Shown here: one piece after another, positions 38,359 through 46,819 of the stretch
Position numbering within the stretch: position 1 is the stretch's first letter
How the letters are laid out: each line of letters opens with the position of its first letter
Origin: Rathayibacter rathayi
Lineage (GTDB): Bacteria > Actinomycetota > Actinomycetes > Actinomycetales > Microbacteriaceae
Direction of reading: 5' to 3'
DNA length: 64,000 nt
Assembly (NCBI RefSeq): GCF_004011095.1
Contig: NZ_CP028129.1
Location: 2,108,001 to 2,172,000 of the forward strand
Notes under the pieces: model-generated
Database searches by the model: none
The model's input: only the letters and a program-made list of their open reading frames with translations
What the model was told of the DNA's origin: nothing
Made by a program: the position numbers and the translations under genes

Positions 38359-38766
38359 TCAGCCAACCGCGACACTCGAGATCCGGTCGTTCCAGCTCGC
38401 CCCGCCGTCAGTGAACTCCCACTGCAGCTGCCGAGCTTCCTCGCCCGGCTGGACGACTCGTTCGTCCCCACCGTAGTAGTGCTCTTCGAAGAAGACGGCG
38501 GCCCTGCTCTGTCGGTTTTCCAGCGAGGAAAACCGATCATTCCATGAGTCACCGACGTAATTCATCGATACTTTGTTGTTGAAAATCTGTCCTTGCTTCA
38601 AATCGTCCTCCCAGGCGCAGTACTGCCCCTGAGGGCAGAACTTGGTCTGCTCAGCAGCATTCGCCGGCGCGACGCCGACCGCCACGACCGAGGACGCGGC
38701 GAGCAGCAGCGATGCGACAACGGCGATCCGACGACGGGAGGATAGAGAGGGGGTGAGGTCGTTCAT
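38359..38766 (-). CDS. Secreted peptidase-inhibitor-I36-like (crystallin-like) protein
   Basis: 135 residues. A classical signal peptide (RRRIAVVASLLLAASSVVAVGVAPANA, cleavage near ANA-AEQ) precedes a mature domain with FCPQGQYCAWEDDLKQGQIFNNKVSMNYVGDSWNDRFSSLENRQ and a second half, RAAVFFEEHYYGGDERVVQPGEEARQL...GASWNDRISSVAV. The paired WNDR(F/I)SS motifs and FCPxGxYCxW start are typical of the I36/beta-gamma-crystallin group such as the Streptomyces metalloproteinase inhibitor. It heads an operon with an exporter and is probably its product or cargo. Confidence 0.85.
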   Translation of the reverse strand: MNDLTPSLSSRRRIAVVASLLLAASSVVAVGVAPANAAEQTKFCPQGQYCAWEDDLKQGQIFNNKVSMNYVGDSWNDRFSSLENRQSRAAVFFEEHYYGGDERVVQPGEEARQLQWEFTDGGASWNDRISSVAVG

Positions 38767-38978
38767 GGTGGTTCCTTCCGGATGGTCTGTTGACAACTCC
38801 GAGGAAAGCAGAAGTCGAGAGGTCGTCGCGTACCCTGACGCAAAACGTCGCACACGCGAGAGACGCCACTAAGGCGAGGGAAACCTGACTAGACCAGGAA
38901 CTTTCCTCTTCTGCCGGCGTGAGAAACTGCTCGTCAACCGTCAAAACACGTCAACGAACCAGGTACGAACCGTCGCGG

Positions 38979-39090
38979 CTACACCCGGTCGAGCGCCTCC
39001 GCCAACCGCCGGGTCACGGCCCGCAGCTCCGTCTCACACCCGGTCGAGCGCCTCCGCCAACCGTCGCGCCACGGCCCGCAACTCCAGCTC
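38979..39090 (-). repeat. 55-bp tandem duplication at the end of the coiled-coil gene
   Basis: The segment starting ACACCCGGTCGAGCGCCTCC at 39036 recurs at 38981 with a 55-bp shift and few mismatches. It encodes the C-terminus RAVARRLAEALDRV, and the second copy lies beyond the stop codon as a non-translated RRLAEALDRV tail with its own TAG. Confidence 0.88.
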
Positions 39091-39495
39091 CGACCCGCGC
39101 ACGCGCTCCTCGAGGCCCGCGGCCCGCTCCGCGATCACGTCCTCGGACTCCGCCGCCCGGGCCTGCCCCTCCGCGATCGAGGCGCGCAGCTCGGCCGCGA
39201 CCGCACTGAACTCGTCGAGGCCCGCGCGCAGTCCTGCGGCTTCCTCGCGCAACGCTTCTGTCTCGGCCCGGACGGCGTCCAGCTCGCCGCGCAGCCCGGC
39301 CGCCTCGCCGCGCAGCCCGGCCACCTCGTCGCGCAGGGCCGCGGTCTCGCCGCGCAACTCCTCCGTGCGTAGCCGTGCCTGCTCGAACCAGGGCGAGACC
39401 AACCGGTACACGGCATCGCGGAGGGCGAGGCCACCGCGTCCGAGCCGGGTCGGCGCGGCGGCTGGGTCCTGGAGGAAGTCGTGCTCACTGGTCAT
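39034..39495 (-). CDS. Coiled-coil protein next to glycosyltransferases
   Basis: 153 residues, nearly all heptad-like: LRTEELRGETAALRDEVAGLRGEAAGLRGELDAVRAETEALREEAAGLR and onward. The N-terminal 35 residues (MTSEHDFLQDPAAAPTRLGRGGLALRDAVYRLVSPWFEQ) are the only non-repetitive part. It has no transmembrane segment and no enzymatic motif. Its ATG overlaps the stop of the upstream GT4 gene (ATGA), so it belongs to the glycosyltransferase operon, perhaps as a scaffold; that role is a guess. Confidence 0.8.
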   Translation of the reverse strand: MTSEHDFLQDPAAAPTRLGRGGLALRDAVYRLVSPWFEQARLRTEELRGETAALRDEVAGLRGEAAGLRGELDAVRAETEALREEAAGLRAGLDEFSAVAAELRASIAEGQARAAESEDVIAERAAGLEERVRGSELELRAVARRLAEALDRV

Positions 39496-40769
39496 TCGGT
39501 GTCCCGTCCGGAGAAGCGGCGGTGAAGCACGTCCATCGCCCGCTGATCCTTATCCATGATGTCGGCCTCGAGAGTGGTGACGGCGACGCGCTCCGCGAGG
39601 CCCGGCCGGGAGCGACGCTCGAGCGAGGCCTCGATCAGCTCGACCGAACGCTCAAACGAGAGCGGTCCGCGGGCCGCCTCCCGGCCGCGGCGACCGAGCG
39701 CCTCGAGGTCAATCGCCCCGCTCGTGACGTCGCGCATCGCCGCGAGGAGGGCGGGTGCGGAGCGGGTGATCTTGATGCAGTCGACGCCGTCGATGAGAAA
39801 CTCCGCGACTCCGCTGGCCGCCGTCACGATCGGAACGGCGCCCGCGGCCGCCGCCTCGACCGGCGCGACGCCGAACGCCTCGCCCGCCCAGGTGGGGAAG
39901 AGGAAGGCGTCGGCGCGCCCGTGCGCGGCAAGTACCTCGGCGTGCGGTGTCGCTCCGTGGAACTCGACCAGACCGGCCAGGCCCGCCTCCGCCGCCCGCG
40001 CGCTCCAGCAGGCCACGTCGCCGTCGCCGTAGAGGTCGACGCGGAAGTCGCGCGTTTGTTCCGCGAGCGCCGCGGCCGCCTCCAGTACCAGCCCGACGCC
40101 CTTGTGCGCGCCGAGCGACGCGGCGAAGGTGAACCTCGTGATCCCGCCCTCGCGGTAGTGCCGCGGCTCGGCGGAGTCGCTCGGGACGCTCACTCCGCGA
40201 CCGATCACCTCGACCTCGCCCAGGCTCAGGCCGCGGGCCTCGATCGCGTCGACGAGCGATCGGCTGACGGCCACGATCTCGCCGCGGTCGAAGTGATCGG
40301 GGGCCTGAGCGCCATAGACCGCGAGCACGCGCTCGGACAACCCGTCGACCAGGGCGTTCGGGATGCGGTCGCCGAGGTTCCACATCCACGGCGCCTCGAC
40401 CGCGCGCAGTAGGTCGATCAGCGCGAGACCACCGAGGCCGAGCAGGTTGAAGGCGACCACATGCGTCGGCGCGAACTCGCGCAGCTCCTCCAGCAGGATC
40501 CGGGTGTTCTCAAAGCGCGAGACGGCGCTCTCGTGGTGCATCAGCTGCGCGATCTCGCCGCCGGTCTGCGGCAGCGGGAAGTAGGTGCGCAGGCTCAGCG
40601 TGCGGTGCAGCTCCACGCCCGAGGGCTCAGGAGGGAGATAGGTCGGCGTGGTCAGCACCCGCACGGTGTGGCCGCGGGTCGCCATCGCCTCGGCCACGCG
40701 CGCGCACGTCATCTCGTAGCCGCCGAGCACCTGCGGGGGGTAGAGGTTGCTCACGAACAGCAGGCGCAT
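39492..40769 (-). CDS. GT4-type glycosyltransferase (GT-B fold)
   Basis: 425 residues. It begins MRLLFVSNLYPPQVLGGYEMTCARVAEAMATRGHTVRVLT, the N-terminal donor/acceptor domain. The C-terminal nucleotide-sugar domain has FTFAASLGAHKGVGLVLEAAAAL and FLFPTWAGEAFGVAPVEAAAAGAVPIVTAASGVAEFL, with the E-x7-E motif of family 4 retaining transferases. It probably builds a cell-wall glycan or glycolipid. Its start overlaps the preceding glycosyltransferase gene by one base. Confidence 0.9.
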   Translation of the reverse strand: MRLLFVSNLYPPQVLGGYEMTCARVAEAMATRGHTVRVLTTPTYLPPEPSGVELHRTLSLRTYFPLPQTGGEIAQLMHHESAVSRFENTRILLEELREFAPTHVVAFNLLGLGGLALIDLLRAVEAPWMWNLGDRIPNALVDGLSERVLAVYGAQAPDHFDRGEIVAVSRSLVDAIEARGLSLGEVEVIGRGVSVPSDSAEPRHYREGGITRFTFAASLGAHKGVGLVLEAAAALAEQTRDFRVDLYGDGDVACWSARAAEAGLAGLVEFHGATPHAEVLAAHGRADAFLFPTWAGEAFGVAPVEAAAAGAVPIVTAASGVAEFLIDGVDCIKITRSAPALLAAMRDVTSGAIDLEALGRRGREAARGPLSFERSVELIEASLERRSRPGLAERVAVTTLEADIMDKDQRAMDVLHRRFSGRDTE

Positions 40770-41797
40770 CAGGCCCCGGCTCCCCGTGCTGCGGCGTCGG
40801 CCGCGATCAGCGCGGTCACCTCCGGGGTGTACGCGGCGCGGACCTGGCGGTCGTTGCCCCCGTCCCAGTAGTTGACGAGGTAGAGCCCCGACTGCTGGGT
40901 GCGCGGCACGAACGGGAACAGCTGGGCGCGAGGCTCGATCTGCGCGATTCGGTAGCCGGCATCGACGGTGCGCACATGCAGCCAGATGTCGTCGGCGTCC
41001 GGAGCGATTTCGCGGAACGCGTCGCCGTGCGCCGCGATCTCGCCGAGCAGGGCACGGGGAAGCAGCTGACCCGAGACGGAGGTGCCGAAGACGTCGGTCG
41101 CGGCGTGTGTGTCGGCGACCGGCGTCCAGCTCGTGTAGGGCGCGACGGCGCCGTCGGCCACACCCACACGGTGGGCGCGGTAGCAGAGCACGGTCTCGCG
41201 GGGGTAGCGAGAGCGGGCGTCGAGCAGGCCCCGGAGCCAGGTGCGCGGGTAGACGATGTCGTCGTCGGAGGTGACGAGGTCGCGCTCGCCCGCCCGGCCG
41301 GAGAGCAGGTGCGGGTAGTACTTCGTGTGCACGCGGTAGCCGTCGACCAGGCGGATCTCGACCCCGCGGCGGCGCAGTCGGCGCAGCGGCGCGGGCAGGT
41401 CGGTGTGCAGAGCCGGGTCGTCCAGCCAGAGCACCAGGCGCGCGGGGCGGGCCTGGCCGCGGGCGATCGACTCGAGCGCCACATGCACGCGCTGCAGCCT
41501 GTCGCCGTGAGTGGTCATCGTCACGACGACCTCGCCGTCAGGATCGACTGCGGAGCGGCGCGAGAAGCGGTTGGTGAGCGCGAGCGCCAGCAGCTCGACG
41601 CGGACGGCGGGCGAGGGGTGGTCGATCGGCCGGGCGGCGACCGCGGCGGCGCGTCGCGTCGCGAGACGCCCCGAGACGGAGTGGAGGACCTGGGCCACCC
41701 CGCGCAGGCGCGTGCGGGGGCGGACCCGACGGCCCAGCGCTGCCACACGAGGGCAGGGGCGGACGCGCCGGCCGACGGCGGCGAGAGCGGGATGCAT
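40769..41797 (-). CDS. Putative glycosyltransferase (GT-A-like)
   Basis: 342 residues from ATG MHPALAAVGRRVRPCPR. The first 90 residues are basic. The core is VVVTMTTHGDRLQRVHVALESIARGQARPARLVLWLDD, then VTSDDDIVYPRTWLRGLLDA with a DDD metal-binding motif, and a C-terminal VNYWDGGNDRQVRAAY. The pattern fits glycosyltransferases that act on surface polysaccharide. It leads the three-gene operon. The donor sugar is not predictable. Confidence 0.82.
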   Translation of the reverse strand: MHPALAAVGRRVRPCPRVAALGRRVRPRTRLRGVAQVLHSVSGRLATRRAAAVAARPIDHPSPAVRVELLALALTNRFSRRSAVDPDGEVVVTMTTHGDRLQRVHVALESIARGQARPARLVLWLDDPALHTDLPAPLRRLRRRGVEIRLVDGYRVHTKYYPHLLSGRAGERDLVTSDDDIVYPRTWLRGLLDARSRYPRETVLCYRAHRVGVADGAVAPYTSWTPVADTHAATDVFGTSVSGQLLPRALLGEIAAHGDAFREIAPDADDIWLHVRTVDAGYRIAQIEPRAQLFPFVPRTQQSGLYLVNYWDGGNDRQVRAAYTPEVTALIAADAAARGAGA

Positions 41798-41906
41798 CAG
41801 TCCAGGGTAGTCGGAGCACCCTGAGCGGCCGATCTCCGTCAGTGCTCGTCGACGACCAGGAAGGCCGGCCCCGATGCCGCTGATAGCGGTGGAAGCGGTG
41901 CGGACA

Positions 41907-41951
41907 GGTGGTGCGCTCGATCCCGTCAGTGGCGGGATCGAGCGCACCACC
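41907..41951. terminator. Strong terminator hairpin downstream of metB
   Basis: Perfect 19-bp arms start GGTGGTGCGCTCGATCCCG at 41907-41925 and its complement at 41933-41951, with a 7-base loop. It follows the metB stop on the minus strand by 13 bp. Confidence 0.8.
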
Positions 41952-41964
41952 GTGACGTCGTGCC

Positions 41965-43116
41965 CTACTTCTTCGGCAGCGCCGCCGCCAGGTCGGCGAT
42001 CAGATCGGACGAGTCCTCGAGGCCCACCGAGAGCCGCACCAGCGACTCCGAGACCTCCAGCGGCGTGCCCTTGACCGACGCGTGGGTCATCTCACTCGGG
42101 TAGCCGATCAGCGACTCGACGCCGCCCAGCGACTCGGCCAGCTGGAACAGCTCGGTCGACTCCGCGAACTTCCGAGCCGCGCGCGGAGTTCCGAGCTCGA
42201 GCGAGAGCATCCCGCCGAATCGCGACATCTGGCGCTTCGCCAGCTCGTGGCCCGGGTGACCCGGCAGACCCGGGTAGTGCACGGCCGTCACCGCCGGATG
42301 CTCCACCAGGAACTCGGCGACCGCCTGCGCGTTCGTCGAGTGGCGCTCCATCCTCACCCCGAGGGTCTTGATACCGCGGACGGTGAGCCACGCATCCATC
42401 GGGCCGGAGATCGCTCCGACCGCGAACTGCAGAAACGCGATCTTCTCGGCCAGGGCGCCCGAGCGCAGCGCGAGTGCGCCGCCCACCACGTCCGAGTGGC
42501 CGCCGAGGTACTTCGTGGTCGAGTGCACGACCACGTCGGCACCGAGCGCCAGCGGCTGCTGCAGAGCGGAGGAGGCGAAGGTGTTGTCGACGACGACGAT
42601 CAGATCGTGCGCGTGAGCCAGATCGGCGAGCTCCGCGATGTCGCTAATGGTCATCAGAGGGTTCGACGGAGTCTCGACCCAGAGCATCTTCGTCTCACCG
42701 GGGACGATCGCCCGCTGCACCTCGCGCAGGTTCGACATGTCGACGGCCGTGTTCCGCACACCCCAGGCGCTATGCACCCGGTCGATCAGGCGGTGGCTGC
42801 CGCCGTAGGCGTCGTTGCCCAGGACGACGTGGTCGCCGGGCGCGAGCGCGGCGCGCAGCAGGGTGTCCTCGGCGGCGAGTCCGGAGGAGAAGGAGTAGGC
42901 GACGTCGGCGCCCTCAAGCGAGGCGATCAGCTCCTGCAGCGAGTCGCGGGTCGGGTTCGCCGAGCGGGCGTACTCGTAGCCGCCGCGGAGCCCCCCGATG
43001 CCGTCCTGAACGAACGTGGAGGTCAGGTAAACGGGCGGCACGACCGCGCCGGTGGTCGGATCGAACTCCTGACCGGCGTGGATCGCGCGGGTGTCGAAGT
43101 GCTGCTTCTTGGACAT
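41965..43116 (-). CDS. metB: Cystathionine gamma-synthase/lyase (PLP)
   Basis: 383 residues of the Cys/Met-metabolism PLP family: TRAIHAGQEFDPTTGAVVPPVYLTSTFVQDG, YEYARSANPTRDSLQELIASLEG, VVVDNTFASSALQQPLALGADVVVHSTTKYLGGHSD with the PLP Lys in STTKY, and ESLIGYPSEMTHA. It is either a gamma-synthase (methionine synthesis) or a gamma-lyase (reverse transsulfuration). Location right after cystathionine beta-synthase favours cystathionine cleavage or dual use. The gap to the upstream gene is 41 bp. Confidence 0.93.
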   Translation of the reverse strand: MSKKQHFDTRAIHAGQEFDPTTGAVVPPVYLTSTFVQDGIGGLRGGYEYARSANPTRDSLQELIASLEGADVAYSFSSGLAAEDTLLRAALAPGDHVVLGNDAYGGSHRLIDRVHSAWGVRNTAVDMSNLREVQRAIVPGETKMLWVETPSNPLMTISDIAELADLAHAHDLIVVVDNTFASSALQQPLALGADVVVHSTTKYLGGHSDVVGGALALRSGALAEKIAFLQFAVGAISGPMDAWLTVRGIKTLGVRMERHSTNAQAVAEFLVEHPAVTAVHYPGLPGHPGHELAKRQMSRFGGMLSLELGTPRAARKFAESTELFQLAESLGGVESLIGYPSEMTHASVKGTPLEVSESLVRLSVGLEDSSDLIADLAAALPKK

Positions 43117-43157
43117 GGTGCTGACTCCCTGGGTCGGAGGTGCAAGGTCGACGGCCG

Positions 43158-44534
43158 TCAGGCCGTGGCGTAGGTGAGGAGGTCCTGGCGGGTGATCACT
43201 GCGACGGGTTTGCCCTCATCGGTGACGAGGAGGGCGCTGCGCTCGCTCAGCGCCGCCCGGGCGGCGGCGATACCCTCACCCAGTCCGATCAGCGCGAGTG
43301 CGTCGCCGACGCACTCGCCGAGCGGATCGTTCATCGAGGCCGAGCCCGTGAAGACGCGGTCGAGAAGCTCGCGCTCGTCCACGGCTCCGACGACCTCGCC
43401 CATCACGACAGGCGGCTCAGCGGTCAACACCGGCAGCTGCGACACTCCGTACTCGGTCATGATGCCGATCGCGTCGCGGACGGTGTCAGTGGGGTGCGCG
43501 TGCACGAGCGCAGGCAGCTCGGCCTGACCGCTCGCCGCCCGGGCACGAAGCACATCGCGGACGGTGCCCTCGTCGCGCATCTCGAGGAATCCGTAGGAGC
43601 GCATCCACCGGTCGTTGAAGATCTTGCCGAGGTAGCCGCGTCCGCCGTCGGGCAGCAGCACGACGACCACGTCGTCGGGGCCGAGTTCGGCGGCGGCCTT
43701 GAGCGCCACCGAGACGGCGAGTCCGCTCGATCCGCCCACGAGCAGGCCCTCCTCGCGAGCGAGGCGGCGGGTCATGGCGAAAGACTCGGCATCGCTGGAC
43801 GCGATAATCCGGTCCACGACGCTCGGGTCGTAGGCGCTGGGCCAGAAGTCCTCCCCGACACCCTCGGTGAGGTACGGGCGCCCGCCGCCGCCCGAGTAGA
43901 CCGAGCCCTCCGGGTCGGCGCCGACGATCTGCACGCGGCCTGCCGACACCTCCTTGAGGTAGCGGCCGACGCCACTGATGGTGCCGCCCGTGCCGACTCC
44001 GGCGACGAAGTGGCTCAGCCGACCCGCAGTGTCCCGCCAGATCTCGGGCCCGGTGGTCTCGTAGTGGCTGAGCGGCCCGTTGAGGTTCGCGTACTGGTTG
44101 GGCTTGAAGGCGCCGGGGATCTCCCGGGCGAGGCGGTCCGAGACGGAGTAGTAGGAGGCGGGGTCCTCCGGAGCGACGGCGGTCGGCGTCACGACGATCT
44201 CCGCGCCGTAGGCGGTGAGGACGTTGCGCTTGTCCTCTCCCACTTTGTCGGGCAGCACGAAGACGCAGCGGTAGCCGCGCTGCTGCGCGACCAGGGCGAG
44301 CCCGATCCCGGTGTTGCCGCTGGTCGGCTCCACGATCGTGCCGCCCGGCTTTAGCAGTCCGTTACGCTCGGCGTCGTCGATGATGCGGGTCGCGATGCGG
44401 TCCTTCGACGAGCCGCCGGGGTTGAGGTACTCGACCTTCACCAGCACAGTGGCCTGCACGCCGGCAGCGACCGGGCCGAGCTTGACCAGCGGGGTGTCGC
44501 CGATGAGATCGAGCACCGAATCGGCGTAGGCCAT
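43158..44534 (-). CDS. cbs: Cystathionine beta-synthase
   Basis: 458 residues. The PLP domain has YLNPGGSSKDRIATRII (PLP Lys), EPTSGNTGIGLALVA and GVGTGGTISGVGRYLKE. The C-terminus (about 330-458) carries two CBS-domain repeats (VRDVLRARAASG..., ERSALLVTDEGKPVAVITRQDLLTYATA), which distinguishes it from plain CysK. It condenses serine and homocysteine to cystathionine, the substrate of the next gene. I chose ATG 44534 (MAYADSVLDLIGDTPLVKL) by family homology; an in-frame ATG at 44576 would add 14 residues. Confidence 0.93.
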   Translation of the reverse strand: MAYADSVLDLIGDTPLVKLGPVAAGVQATVLVKVEYLNPGGSSKDRIATRIIDDAERNGLLKPGGTIVEPTSGNTGIGLALVAQQRGYRCVFVLPDKVGEDKRNVLTAYGAEIVVTPTAVAPEDPASYYSVSDRLAREIPGAFKPNQYANLNGPLSHYETTGPEIWRDTAGRLSHFVAGVGTGGTISGVGRYLKEVSAGRVQIVGADPEGSVYSGGGGRPYLTEGVGEDFWPSAYDPSVVDRIIASSDAESFAMTRRLAREEGLLVGGSSGLAVSVALKAAAELGPDDVVVVLLPDGGRGYLGKIFNDRWMRSYGFLEMRDEGTVRDVLRARAASGQAELPALVHAHPTDTVRDAIGIMTEYGVSQLPVLTAEPPVVMGEVVGAVDERELLDRVFTGSASMNDPLGECVGDALALIGLGEGIAAARAALSERSALLVTDEGKPVAVITRQDLLTYATA

Positions 44535-44723
44535 CCCGGTGTCCCGACGTGCGGGCAGGGCGCGGTCCAGGGTCATCTCGCCAGCGTACCAACCGGGTCG
44601 GGGCGTATGACGGGGGTCGTCGCACCCTCGGGGTGAGGTCGCGGGAGGGAGTGCCGAGCGCCGGGTCCGTGCCCTATCGTGGGGGTCCGCGAGCGCCGCC
44701 GTCGACACCGGAACGGACCCCGA

Positions 44724-45968
44724 ATGACCTCACCGATCGCCGCACCGCCGCGGCGTCCGGCCGACATCCACCTCCTCCGTCTCCTCGGCCCGGCGCTGGT
44801 CGCCGGAGTCGCCTACCTCGACCCGGGGAATGTCGCCAGCAATATGACGGCAGGCGCACGGTTCGGCTACCTCCTGGTCTGGGTGGTGGTGCTCGGCAAC
44901 CTGATGGCATGGCTCATCCAGTACCTCTCGGCGAAGCTCGGCCTGATGACCGGCCGCAGCCTGCCGGAGCTGCTCGGCGACCGGCTCCGCGGTCACTGGG
45001 GGCGCCGAGCCTATTGGCTACAGGCTGAGACCGTCGCGATGGCGACCGACCTCGCCGAGGTGATCGGCGGAGCGATCGCGCTAAACCTGCTCTTCGGCCT
45101 GCCGCTGCTCGCCGGCGGACTGGTCACCGGCGCGGTCTCGCTGGCGCTGCTGCTCGTGCAGACGCGGGGCGGTGCACAGCCGTTCGAACGGGTGATCACG
45201 GGGCTGATGGTGCTGATCGCGGTCGGCTTCACGGTCGGCGTGGTCGTCGATCCGCCGGATGCGGGCGCCACCGTCGCGGGGCTGGTGCCGCGATTCGAGG
45301 GCTCGGAGTCGGTACTGCTGGCGGCCTCGATCCTCGGGGCGACCGTGATGCCGCACGCGATCTATGCGCACTCCGCACTCGCCCGCGACCGCTTCGGGCA
45401 CGTCGAGGGCGTCGGCGCCCGCCGGAGGATCCTCGTCGCCACGCGGATCGACGTCACCATCGCGCTCGCCATCGCCGGCACCGTGAACCTCGCGATCCTC
45501 CTCCTCGCCGCCCACTCCCTCGCCGGCATCGCCGGGACGGACAGCCTCGAGGGCGCGCACGCGGCGATCGGCGCGGCGCTCGGACCGGTCGTCGCGACGC
45601 TGTTCGCCGTCGGCCTGCTCGCCTCCGGCCTCGCCTCGACCTCGGTCGGCGCCTACGCCGGCGCCGAGATCATGCACGGATTGCTGCGGGTGCGGGTGCC
45701 GCTGGTCGCACGCCGGCTGGTGACCCTGATCCCCGCACTACTCGTGCTCGCGATCGGCTTCGACCCGACGCGCGCACTGGTGCTGAGTCAGGTGGTGCTC
45801 TCGTTCGGTATCCCCTTCGCGCTGGTGCCGCTCGTGATCCTGACCCGGGACCGACGGCTGATGGGGGATCAGACGAACCGCTGGTTCACCACCCTCGCCG
45901 CCGCCCTGGCCGCCGTCTTCCTCATCGTTCTGAACGGCCTGCTGCTCTGGCTGACGTTCGCGACCTGA
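44724..45968 (+). CDS. mntH: NRAMP divalent-metal transporter
   Basis: 414 residues, about 11 helices. The metal-binding DPGN is in VAYLDPGNVASNMTAG (TM1), and the partner motif MPHAIYAHSAL is in TM6, as in MntH proteins that import Mn2+ (and Fe2+) with protons. No MntR-type operator could be recognised in the short upstream region. The stop codon is embedded in a 14-bp tandem repeat. The gene is divergent from cbs. Confidence 0.93.
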   Translation: MTSPIAAPPRRPADIHLLRLLGPALVAGVAYLDPGNVASNMTAGARFGYLLVWVVVLGNLMAWLIQYLSAKLGLMTGRSLPELLGDRLRGHWGRRAYWLQAETVAMATDLAEVIGGAIALNLLFGLPLLAGGLVTGAVSLALLLVQTRGGAQPFERVITGLMVLIAVGFTVGVVVDPPDAGATVAGLVPRFEGSESVLLAASILGATVMPHAIYAHSALARDRFGHVEGVGARRRILVATRIDVTIALAIAGTVNLAILLLAAHSLAGIAGTDSLEGAHAAIGAALGPVVATLFAVGLLASGLASTSVGAYAGAEIMHGLLRVRVPLVARRLVTLIPALLVLAIGFDPTRALVLSQVVLSFGIPFALVPLVILTRDRRLMGDQTNRWFTTLAAALAAVFLIVLNGLLLWLTFAT

Positions 45969-46028
45969 GCGGAGCGACCTGAACGGAGCGACCTGAACGG
46001 AGCGACCTGAGCGGAGCGACCTGAACAG
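45961..46028 (+). repeat. 14-bp minisatellite spanning the mntH stop
   Basis: Nearly five copies of CGACCTGARCGGAG in tandem (45961-46028). The first copy supplies the last Thr codon and the TGA of mntH. Confidence 0.9.
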
Positions 46029-46120
46029 CCCTCCCGACCGCTGGAGTAGCCCGCGCAGCGGACGTCTCAGATTTCCCCTCTCCCCGCGGTGATCCGATCC
46101 GAAGCCTGTCTCGTTATCCT

Positions 46121-46137
46121 CTGAGAGCGCCTCTCAG
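46121..46137 (+). promoter_or_regulatory. Palindrome upstream of the DUF3105-DUF305 pair
   Basis: CTGAGAG-CGC-CTCTCAG, a perfect 7-bp inverted repeat just after a possible -10 (TATCCT, 46115-46120) and 50 bp before the start. It could be an operator or a 5'-UTR hairpin. Confidence 0.4.
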
Positions 46138-46189
46138 GCGCCTGCGCCCTCCACCAGGCGCTTCCACCCTCAGAACGAAAGACGCCGCC

Positions 46190-46819
46190 GTGCCCAAAGA
46201 CCCGATGTCCGCCAAGAACCGCGCGCGACAGGAGAAGCTCGAGGCCCACCAGCGCGAGCAGGATCGACGCAAGCGCGGCTCCCGCATCTGGATCTGGTCG
46301 CTCTCGGCCCTGGCCGTCCTCGCTGTCGGCGGAATCATCGCGGTCACTGTCTTCGGTAACCAGCAGATCGTCGAAGCCCGCCAGATCGACGGCCTACAGA
46401 CCTTCGAGAACGACGCCACCCACGTCGCCGGCGCCGTCGACTACCCGCAGACCCCGCCTGCCGGCGGACCCCACAATGCCGTGTGGATGAACTGCGGCGT
46501 CTACGACCAGCCCGTCCCGAACGAGAACGCCGTGCACGACCTTGAGCACGGCGCAGTCTGGGCCACCTACGACCCCGAGCTGCCGCAGAGCGAGGTCGAC
46601 GCGCTCATCGCCGCCATGCCAGACACCTACTCCGTCGTCTCCCCCTACCAGGGCCTCGACTCGCCGATCGTCCTGAGCGCCTGGGACGCCCAGGTCGCCC
46701 TCGACTCCCCCGACGACCCGCGCCTCGGCGCCTTCGTCGAGCGCTTCTGGCAGTCCTCGAGCGCACCCGAGCCCGGCGCCCCCTGCACCGGAGGGATCGA
46801 TGCGCCCGGCAAGCAGTAG
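46190..46819 (+). CDS. DUF3105 membrane-anchored protein
   Basis: 209 residues. A basic N-terminus is followed by one helix (about 36-57, WIWSLSALAVLAVGGIIAVTVFG) and an extracellular DUF3105 domain with YPQTPPAGGPHNAVWMNCGVYDQPVPNENAVHDLEHGAVWATYDP; conserved Cys and His residues here look like a possible metal site. It ends APCTGGIDAPGKQ. DUF3105 genes are commonly followed by DUF305 genes in actinobacteria, as here with a 20-bp overlap. Confidence 0.88.
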   Translation: MPKDPMSAKNRARQEKLEAHQREQDRRKRGSRIWIWSLSALAVLAVGGIIAVTVFGNQQIVEARQIDGLQTFENDATHVAGAVDYPQTPPAGGPHNAVWMNCGVYDQPVPNENAVHDLEHGAVWATYDPELPQSEVDALIAAMPDTYSVVSPYQGLDSPIVLSAWDAQVALDSPDDPRLGAFVERFWQSSSAPEPGAPCTGGIDAPGKQ

